From assembly GCA_947652605.1 (NCBI GenBank), contig OX393578.1:56799415-56863414 (forward strand): 64,000 nucleotides of DNA, read 5' to 3'. This document shows positions 56,815 through 64,000 of this stretch, in pieces. Under the pieces are notes generated by a model. It did not search any database. It saw nothing but the letters and a program-made list of their open reading frames with translations, and was not told the DNA's origin. A program made the position numbers and the translations under genes. Origin of the DNA: Elmis aenea. Taxonomy: Eukaryota; Arthropoda; Insecta; Coleoptera; Elmidae. Positions within the stretch are counted from its first letter, which is position 1. Every line of letters starts with the position of its first letter.

Positions 56815-57170
56815 CAACTTCCGTTTCCATTGATTTTTGGCTGGGTAACAAGTGACTTGTGAACATGGGCATCATCCTGCATAAACAGCACCCCTTGGGA
56901 AGGTTTCCATGTCGTTATTTTACAATGTTGGCCCGACTTTTTGTTAAAAAGAATAGTAATATTCTCCTGTCACCTGCTATTTTTCTGTAAGTAATCAGTA
57001 AGAAATGTATTCCATTCTTGTCTCAGAAAAATGGAGACTAGAACTTTTTCGAGCACGTCTTCACTCTTTAGATATTTCTTTGGTCCCATAGTTATGTTGA
57101 TGAATCCAAGTTCCATTGATTGTAACAATGCATTCCAAACTTTGTACTTGCTACCATGGTAACGACATTA
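56815..57170 (-). pseudogene. Mariner-like transposase fragment
   Basis: The minus strand reads IVTINGTWIHQHNYGTKEIS (the region of catalytic D1, VTxDETWxHHxxPETKxQS, with the D and E lost), a stop, RRARKSSSL, later QVTGEYY, and in another frame TWKPSQGVLFMQDDAHVHKS, the D3 block (QDNAPVHKS in intact relatives). Several stops and frameshifts. A short catalytic-core remnant, older than the mariner at 9373. Confidence 0.6.
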
Positions 57171-58942
57171 GCTTTTGTTTATTAAAACTGAAATAGTCCA
57201 AGAATTTATCGATACTCCCTCGTATATTAAAAACGTTGTTTTTATAATTTTGTATGACTTTACCTTAATTAGCAGATATTTTCAAAATATACTCGTCAAA
57301 ACATTCCAGCAGTTAATTACGAAAGAATATATTAAAATATTGTTTTAGTCTCTTATGTAGTACATTTTGATGTAAATTAATAATTACACAAATAAATAAG
57401 GATGAAAATTAAAGATAACCCCGTTTTAATTGCAATTTTGTGGAGATGAGTTTTAGTAAGTTTTATGTAAAGAAACGCTTCTTGTAAAGTGTATAACTTT
57501 TTAATGAGCAAAAAATTCAATTAATTCAAAGTTGTAATTGAAAAAATTATAAAATAGTGACAAAAGAATTTTTGCGTAGGTATCGAGATCAATTTAAGTT
57601 CAGTGATTTTTGAAAATCAAAAAAGAATTTTAAATAAAACCGAAATTATTGTGTTTGCTTAGAGTTAGAGCGAGATTGTATCATGATCCAAGCAAGCACT
57701 ATTAGCTTTGAAACGTATAAAAAGCAAAGCTGAAAATAGGCCTTACAGGACAAAGTAAAAGATGAGAAAAATTACTGAATTAAAAGAAATTGTTTGTGGA
57801 ACCGAACTTTTCTGGAAACTTTCGTCAAGAAAACTTGTTAGGTATCGCAGTAACAAGACGCGGATACTTGATTTAGTATTTTATTTGGCTTTAATAGCGG
57901 TGAAACTTACAAGAATTCTCCAAGAACCGCTGTTGGTTCTTGTTATTATCAAAACTACTACATAGTTTACTCTGCTATTTTCAACAAAATATTTTCTTGA
58001 TCTAGCACCCTTAAACAGTACCTAATTGTTGACTTTTTTGTGAAATATTTTCAAACAAAACTTTTTAAATAGGATCTTTTCATTTTTTTGTGTATTTTTT
58101 AGCGTCTTTAACATTAATTTTTGGGTAGGTTTCTAAGTTTTTAATTTTCGATTGATTGTTTTAATTAAAAATTACAGTCGTTCTTGAATTATTAGGCTAC
58201 TGTTATTTAAATAAATTAAACAAACAATTATTAACTAAACGATTTTTTTTGTAAAGTTAATTTCACATTTGCAAGTTAAAAAATTAATGTGAGTGTAAAC
58301 TTAACACATTTTAAACAGATTTCACATCAAATACAGCAGAAACTTGAACATATTAAGGTCAGTGTTACAACAGTAACCGAATTATCTCAATTTTAAGTAA
58401 GTGTAAACTTTTATACTGCAAAATTAACTGGGAAATAAAATTAAAACTTTTGAATAAGGCTACGATGCTAATTTGGATCATTTTATTGCCTACCAAGGTT
58501 TTTTTATTGTTACATCTTCACAAATTACCCTAAAATATTTGCCGCAAACCATCAGAACAGCAAATTCGTGTTTGCCTTGTTTGATAAACCGTTTTAAAAT
58601 ATATTGCAAATCCTTTTTGTGCAAAAAAAGTCTGTTTAATTGAATTTTATCATCATGTATAAACAAAAGCAACCAATGTTGTGTTGTGTTTGATTAATTT
58701 TTAACGATTTTAACAGCTGCTACATCACATGGCTACCCCATAAGTACGAGCCGTGATTAATTTGCTAGAAACAGTTTCCGTGTTCTGTATTTCTCTTTCC
58801 ACATTAGTACCCACCTAACAAATTAGGGCTTATTATGCACTCATTTTTGTTTTAATTTTGCTGGCTGAGAATTTTCAAATTAAAATTTTCCGTTCCCTAG
58901 TATCATGCATTTTTTAATTTTTGTTGTTGTTACGCACACATA
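57171..58942. other. No recognisable gene
   Basis: AT-rich. The 67-codon (57762-57965, plus) and 60-codon (58490-58672, minus) frames have no motif I know. Confidence 0.45.
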
Positions 58943-59539
58943 CAGTGCTGTGCAAAAGTAGTATGCAAACAAACAAATATTAAGAATACTATTAAAGATA
59001 TTACAATGAAATGTAGTTGTTGTCCATTTTAGTATATTAGGGTAGCTACAACCGGAAACGGACCCAAATAGAAATTTGAAATGAAATGTCCTGTTTATTT
59101 TAATGATTACGGACTCCTTTTTAAAAAATGATTAGGTTGTATGCGTCTAAGGTCAACCGTTGTCAAGAAATTTACATTTTTATAAAAGTTTTGAGCGATA
59201 CAGCCCTTTCAAATATTTTCGACATTTAAAATTTTTGATTAGGCAGTAGAAATATGAGAGTTAGATAGACAATAGATTAATTAACAACTTACAGCAACAT
59301 TTTTCTTTTAAATATTATACAGGGCGTTTTTACGCTTGGTCAAACTTGTGAAACTTTTGTCGATCATTAATTTTTCTTATACAACACTATATTATTAAAT
59401 GAAAATTGGAAAAGCAGCAGGTCATATGGTATTTTATCTGAAATGATTAAGTGCATGGGAGTAGATGGAAAGAAAATGTTGCTAAGAATAGTAAATAAAG
59501 CATGGCAGGTAAAATATATTCCAAAGGACTGGAAGGTAT

Positions 59540-59692
59540 CTATAATACAATCTTGGTTTCCGGGTTTGGAACCGCGTCTTCTATATTTAGAAGTAGTTGA
59601 CGTTTCGACCATTGTGTCTTGGTCTTTTTCAAAACGACAGTCGTTTTGAAAATATAGAAGACGCGGTTCCAAACCCGAAAACCAAGATTATA
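59540..59692. mobile_element. Penelope-like terminal sequence in inverted repeat
   Basis: ATCTTGGTTTCCGGGTTTGG at 59549 starts a stretch nearly identical to 28892-28982. After AAAACGACAGTCGTTTT, itself a palindrome at 59633-59649, the first about 38 bp recur in inverted form, ending ACCAAGAT at about 59690. The LINE phrase TGGAAGGTATCT lies on both sides (59530 and 59730). No RT coding is present: it is a solo terminus pair. Confidence 0.75.
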
Positions 59693-60063
59693 TTATGGAT
59701 AACGGCCGCGAAAGCCTTAAGAATAAAATGGAAGGTATCTGTTATTATTACCGATATTCAAGGCTTGCAATAGTAAGAAATGCGAAAATTGTAGAGGCAT
59801 ATATGTCTCCTTAGTGTAGTAGAAAAATTATATGAAAGAATTTTAGAAAAGAGATTAAGAAAACATTTCCAAAGGAATTTGGAAGAGGCGCAATGTGGCT
59901 TTAGACCGGGTAGAAGCACGCAGGATCTAATTTTTACGTTAAGACAGTTAAGTGAAAAAAACAATGGAACATTCTAAGATGATGTACTCGTGCTTTATCA
60001 ATCTGTCTAAAGCCTTTGATAGAGTGCCAATGGAAAAGATCTGGAAGATATTGAAACAAAGTA

Positions 60064-60546
60064 GTGGCAGGATTGCTAAACGCCATCAAAAGTAAGTGTA
60101 GTAAAAATCATATGCGAATCTATTACAGCAGTTCCCAGGAATTTATAACAACAGTTGGAGGAAGACAAGAAGGCACATTAAGTCCACTGCTCTTTATAAT
60201 TCTTATGGATAAAATAATTAAAGAATGCAAGCAAAGCACAGAGAAAGCCTACTGGGGTTGGAATAAACTAAAACCAACATCCTTAACAAAACTAGCCTTT
60301 GCAGATGAGGTGGTGCTGTTAGCTAAAAGCGAAAAGGACCTACAATTCAATCTAGACGTTTGGGCAGATACTTTAAGTAGATATAATATGAATATTAATG
60401 CAACAAAGACAAAGGCTATGGTTATGGCGAAAAATCATAAACCAGTTACAATTATGATAGACCAAAAAAATATAGAGAAGATAGCGAATTTTAAATATTT
60501 ACGAACAATAATTGCAGAGAATGGTAAAGAGAGAGATGTAGACTGA
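60064..60546 (+). pseudogene. LINE reverse transcriptase core, open but mutated
   Basis: 160 codons: AGLLNAIKSKCSKNHMRIYY, VGGRQEGTLSPLLFIILMD (RT motif B; normally RQGDxLSPLLF), KLAFADEVVLLAKSEKDLQF (the catalytic box reads FADE instead of FADD), then INATKTKAMVMAK and NFKYLRTIIAENG (normally YLGxxI). Upstream and downstream parts of the ORF are in other frames. The change of the second catalytic Asp to Glu would probably inactivate it. Confidence 0.8.
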
Positions 60547-61105
60547 TTGATAAAATCAGTAATGAAAAAATTCGAAGTAGCCTAAGAGTAACAGATATTA
60601 AGAAAAAGATAGAGACGAATCAATTAAGATATATACTACGCATGCCAGAAAGCTGTTAAGCGAAAATAGGATGAAAAATGAAGATAAAGGGAGAAAGAAA
60701 TAAAGAAAGACCGAGAATAAAATGGAAAAAAAGTGAGGCAGAGACTAGAAAAAAAAAGGGGTCAGCTGGAGAGATGTGCCACAATTAGCTAACGATAGGC
60801 AGGAGTGGAGAAGCAACACAGAAATAGAAGAGCATACCTTGACACCGAAAGGTACAAGAAAAACCGATAAAGAAGGAGAAGAACATTTTTCTATTCAACC
60901 TTATGAAAAGTTAACTTGGTCTTTAAAAATATGCTAAGCGTTCCATTTAATGTTTAAAGATGGATTCGTTTCCGGTTAAACTGAAAAACTTGTTGTAACC
61001 TCAATACTCACTTCCAATTCGGAACATACGACAGTGGTCAGATACCAGATTTTATTGTAATATCTTCAATAGTATTCTATTTCCATAGTTTTGCCCAGCG
61101 CTGTA

Positions 61106-62465
61106 TAATATAAAACTCATATTTTGTTTATTAAACTTTGTGTATAAATTATTTCAGTTTTAACACCAAGAAGCAGTGATTATTTTGCTGTTATTTTTGA
61201 AGTTCTTCTTTGGTTTAATGGACAAGTTTGGTTAAAAATTTTTGTTTAGTGTTCTTTGATTGTCTAAACCGCAGGTCGATAATTAAATTAACTACGCTTT
61301 TCTTTCAAGACGTGCCTTGGAGCCTTTAACTTTTGCCATTTAATAAAGTTTCTCTGCAATCCATTTTATTAATTCAGTTCCTTTATTATGCAAAACGGAC
61401 CCAATTTTAAAGATAGTATTCCGGAATATTTACATACATTTTGCTTTCCTGCAACAATCAACAAAGAATGTATTAACCTTTATTAAAATTGCTGCGTCGT
61501 CTTTGTAGTTCTTGCTCGAGATTGCTATTTATACTCTAAACAAGGAACGTTTTGGCGATGATTTGGATGAATTATACATGAGTTCGTTCAATTAGGCTGT
61601 AAACTCAAAAATTTCCCGGTGACCATAAATATTCAATGAGAAACTCAAGCAACTAATAAGTTCAACAGGACAACCGACTTTTTAGGGAATTTATGAATTT
61701 TTAAGTCTAAAAACGAAAAAAAAAGTAATTAATTTGTTACGCATCTAACTTTTATCTTTGATATTTTTTTGGTTAGCAATACCGAGTACCTATTTCCTTT
61801 TGCGAAATTATATGCACATATACTGACGGTAAGCGGTAACCCTCTGTAGGAAACTAAATTTGGCAAATTTACCTACACAGTTGTACTAGAGGACAACAAA
61901 AGCGTAAAGCACACAGCTGCGCCGAATCTGCAGTTGCAATTTAGCAGTAGATCTTTATTATCAAAATTCCTTTAAGATTTATTTCGAGGAAAACAGCAAC
62001 GGGCTATTTTAGAGTTCTCTTGTGCTTGAGCGAAGAACGACAAGATTCGTCGCCACTCTTTAATAAGACGTAGCGGGATTTGTTAGAAACGGTGAACTGA
62101 GCACTGAGTCACATGTCAACTTTCAAATACAACTCCGGGCTTTCAAATAAGCGAATTTTTTTTTTAATGGCAATTTGTACAGACGTGAGAATTGTGTTCA
62201 AAAAACTGTATGCTGTAAGAAATGAAATAACGTGACAAGCAATTTCCAGTCTCTTTTGTCAGTGCCATTCAGACTCATTAAAATTCCTGACTGACAATTG
62301 CGATCTGGCCTATTATAAAAGATAGAGCGTATGTTTACAGTGCAATTATTACATTGCTGACAGTTTTTGTTTACAGTATCTTCTTAACCCTGCATCTATT
62401 AAAAAAATCCTGATATGACTACCCACCGGGTCTAACGAACCCGTTATTGGTCCCAATTATTGTAT
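61106..62465. other. No recognisable gene
   Basis: AT-rich, no repeat ends, no coding signature. Confidence 0.45.
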
Positions 62466-62700
62466 TCTAAGGCCCTCTGCACACGGAGCAACTCAAAACA
62501 AACTGATCACCGACGCAAATCACCAACCGGTCCGCAATGAGTTGCAACCTGTGTAATTGAATAGGACACTGCAGACGGGGCAACTCGTTACAAACCAGTC
62601 GGCAACGCGTTGGCAATCAGTTGTAGGCAACTCAACCTGTCAACTCGTTTTGGACTTGAATCACCAACCAGTTGCTTGTTCGGCCGATTGCATCAGCGGG
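62466..62700. mobile_element. Possible PIF/Harbinger-type element end
   Basis: AAGGCCCTCTGCACACGGAG at 62470 followed by many CAACTC/CAACCAGT/GAGTTGCAAC words, then a second GACACTGCAGACGGGGCAACTC at 62567. GGCCCTCTGCACACGG is the kind of terminus I associate with insect Harbinger MITEs (TAA precedes it). The right terminus is not identified. The 109-codon frame at 62557-62886 is not gene-like. Confidence 0.4.
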
Positions 62701-62894
62701 AAGAATATCTTGTATTGTTTTTCTTGTACAGATTTCAATATAGAATTCCAAACGTTTGAAACTGTGTGTGACAGGGAGGCATATTTTATATACAATTTAC
62801 TAACCATGCACATGCGCCTAAACAGTATAAACACAGATAAGACCCAAACAGAATGCGAGTTTTGGGTTTTTAGTTTTGGGTTTTGAGTATTGAT

Positions 62895-63529
62895 GGTAGA
62901 AGTACAGATTACAAAGAAAGAATTGATAGGGGTGGTAGTCTGGTAGTGGCATATGGCTCGAATGAGAATGCGGCAGAAGAGGATAAGAGTAGTGGTATAC
63001 TACGGTTCCTGCAACAGTTCGATGGCATATTCATCCGGAGCTTACTATGATCGATGTTTAAAGGTCGCGAAGAAGTCTTTCAAGGTCGTCGACATGACCA
63101 GAGGGTGGTTGCTGAAGGAGTCTTTGAAATGTTTGAGGGTGTGTTTTTTGGGGTTGCCGAAGAAGTCTTTCAAGGTCGTCAACAATGACCAGAGGGTGGT
63201 TGCTGAAACATTTCAAAGACTCTTTCAGCAACCACCCTCTGGTCATTGTCGACAACCTTGAAAGACTTCTTTGGCAACCCCTAAAACCACGCCCTCAAAC
63301 ATTTCAAAGACTCTTTCAGCAACCATCCTCTGGTCATTGTCGATGACCTTGAAAGACTTCTTCGCGACCTTCAAACATCGATCATAGTAAGCTCCGGATG
63401 GACATGCAATCGAACTGTCGCAGGAACCGTAGTATACCACTACTGTTATCCTCTTCTGCCGCATTCTCATTCGAGCCATATGCCATTACCACCCCTATCA
63501 ATTATTTCTTTGTAATCTGTACTTCTACC
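62895..63529. repeat. 635-bp palindrome with about 315-bp arms and internal tandem units
   Basis: GGTAGAAGTACAGATTACAA at 62895 returns in inverted form ending 63529. Landmarks mirror each other: GGCTCGAATGAGAATGCGGC / GCCGCATTCTCATTCGAGCC, and TACTACGGTTCCTGC / GCAGGAACCGTAGTA. Inside each arm a about 90-bp unit (AAGAAGTCTTTCAAGGTCGT...AGAGGGTGGTTGCTGA) occurs twice. The centre is near 63212. Open frames here (for example 62953-63261) are by-products of the palindrome. No target duplication evident. Confidence 0.85.
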
Positions 63530-63952
63530 TATATGCACTCCCTCTAAAACAAGGTATTTATCCCTTGTAATTGCCATTTTAAACAATAACATCATCCTAC
63601 TTCGGATTACCAAGAATTAACTGTTAACAGGAATTTCTATTGCTTTTATTTCCTTTAGCTGCAGATGTTCAAAATCAGCCGCTATTATTCACGAACTGAA
63701 TGCGCATCTGTAGCACGCACTTTCTATATCAAAACTTATATGGAAATAGTAAAAGTCGTATAGTATTTTCTGTGCAAGAAAATATACAGAATTTTGTACG
63801 AAAAACCTGTATGACACGATATAAGATTTTCTGTATAGTATTTGGTACAGATTTCTATATAGAAAACTATACCGTGTCACACGGGCTTAAGAATGTTATA
63901 ACCGGATTTTTAAGTCAGTTTTGTTCAAAATAAGATTCCACCCAGTGCAAGC
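63530..63952. other. No gene; short inverted-repeat-rich stretch at 63700-63890
   Basis: 63700-63890 contains several variants of TATACAGAAAAT and TTTTCTGTATAG in both orientations and an ACACGGGCTTAA edge (63872), like a MITE, but its ends cannot be fixed. Confidence 0.35.
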
Positions 63953-64000
63953 AGAGGTTCTTAAACTTATCGCCATCTAACGAATTTTTAGCCCACAAAG
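63953..64000. mobile_element. Probable hAT terminus running off the window
   Basis: CAGAGGTTCTTAAACTTATC at 63953 followed by GCCATCTAACGAATTTT is a CAGNGGTTCTTAAAC-type hAT end. The rest lies beyond the window. Confidence 0.45.

Larger units (their letters stand above)
59398..60890 (+). mobile_element. LINE ORF2 (RT) copy inside the Tc1-like element
   Basis: Reads, with frameshifts: GKAAG, SEMIKCMGVDGKKMLLRIVN, QVKYIPKDWKVS, then (after a Penelope terminus at 59549-59690) KWKVSVIITDI, EAQCGFRPGRSTQDLIFTLR, CFINLSKAFDRVPMEKIWKI and the frame 60064-60546. It ends with a degenerate RWLGHLLRMP-like region, RPRIKWKK, WRDVPQLA and a GAA-rich tail (AAAGAAGGAGAAGAA). Same family as 12879-13777 and 14425-14895. 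5'-truncated. Confidence 0.8.
58943..61103. mobile_element. Tc1-like element split by a LINE
   Basis: The left end CAGTGCTGTGCAAAAGTA (58943) and the complement of the right end (61103: CAGCGCTGGGCAAAACTA) match, flanked by TA. Matching continues inward through AATACTATTAAAGATATTAC and CCGGAAACGGACCC, so the inverted repeats are at least 110 bp. No Tc1 transposase remains; the middle is occupied by a LINE (59398-60890). Confidence 0.75.

Noticed and set aside
62953..63479. 78-102-codon frames in the palindrome
   Set aside because: The same frame appears on both strands because the DNA is palindromic; no coding evidence.

Overview
The window looks like AT-rich insect nuclear DNA, possibly from a beetle (the order is an inference). 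It has one spliced host gene set in a dense field of decayed, nested transposable elements. I see no operons, ribosome binding sites, CRISPR arrays, rRNA or tRNA genes. Most long open frames are transposon fragments or antisense shadows.

Host gene: three exons on the + strand (38216-38407, 43589-44856, 49824-50072) have good AG/GT borders and compatible phases (0, 0, then a codon split 2+1 across the second intron). The third exon encodes a serine/arginine-rich stretch I recognise from the N-terminal extension of insect RGK-family (Rad/Gem/Kir) GTP-binding proteins, most like Drosophila Rgk1. The GTPase domain and the true start are not visible, so the gene should extend beyond what is seen on both sides. 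Its introns hold a minus-strand LINE, a near-perfect 74-bp hairpin, an inverted-repeat element and a six-copy 138-bp satellite.

Mobile elements, left to right: LINE tail (1-205); LINE interrupted by a ZBED-type hAT (1560-3895); internally deleted pogo/Tigger element with a PHD-like tail and 11 copies of one 10-bp motif (4996-6948); mariner DD34D pseudogene (9373-10380); hAT with CTCTAAAT duplications containing a fold-back, a second inverted-repeat element and an internally deleted LINE (11622-13853); hAT with CTCTAGAG duplications carrying a mariner-like element with about 565-bp terminal inverted repeats (21783-23607); dispersed-repeat protein (26040-26768); Penelope-like element with an open RT/GIY-YIG frame inside a LINE (28800-30840); LINE 3' half (32206-33180); hAT elements rich in CCCGGG (35773-36623) and GGAGC (37060-37625); R1/I-type RNase H fragment (52120-52715); GATTTAAATC-rich hAT (53291-54540); Tc1-like element holding a LINE that holds a Penelope terminus (58943-61103); 635-bp palindrome (62895-63529).

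Taken together, several elements are datable relative to one another by nesting and by intact target-site duplications. At least four hAT families each carry their own short repeated subterminal motif. No complete, obviously active transposase is present; the Penelope ORF is the longest uninterrupted element frame, and it is truncated at its 5' end.
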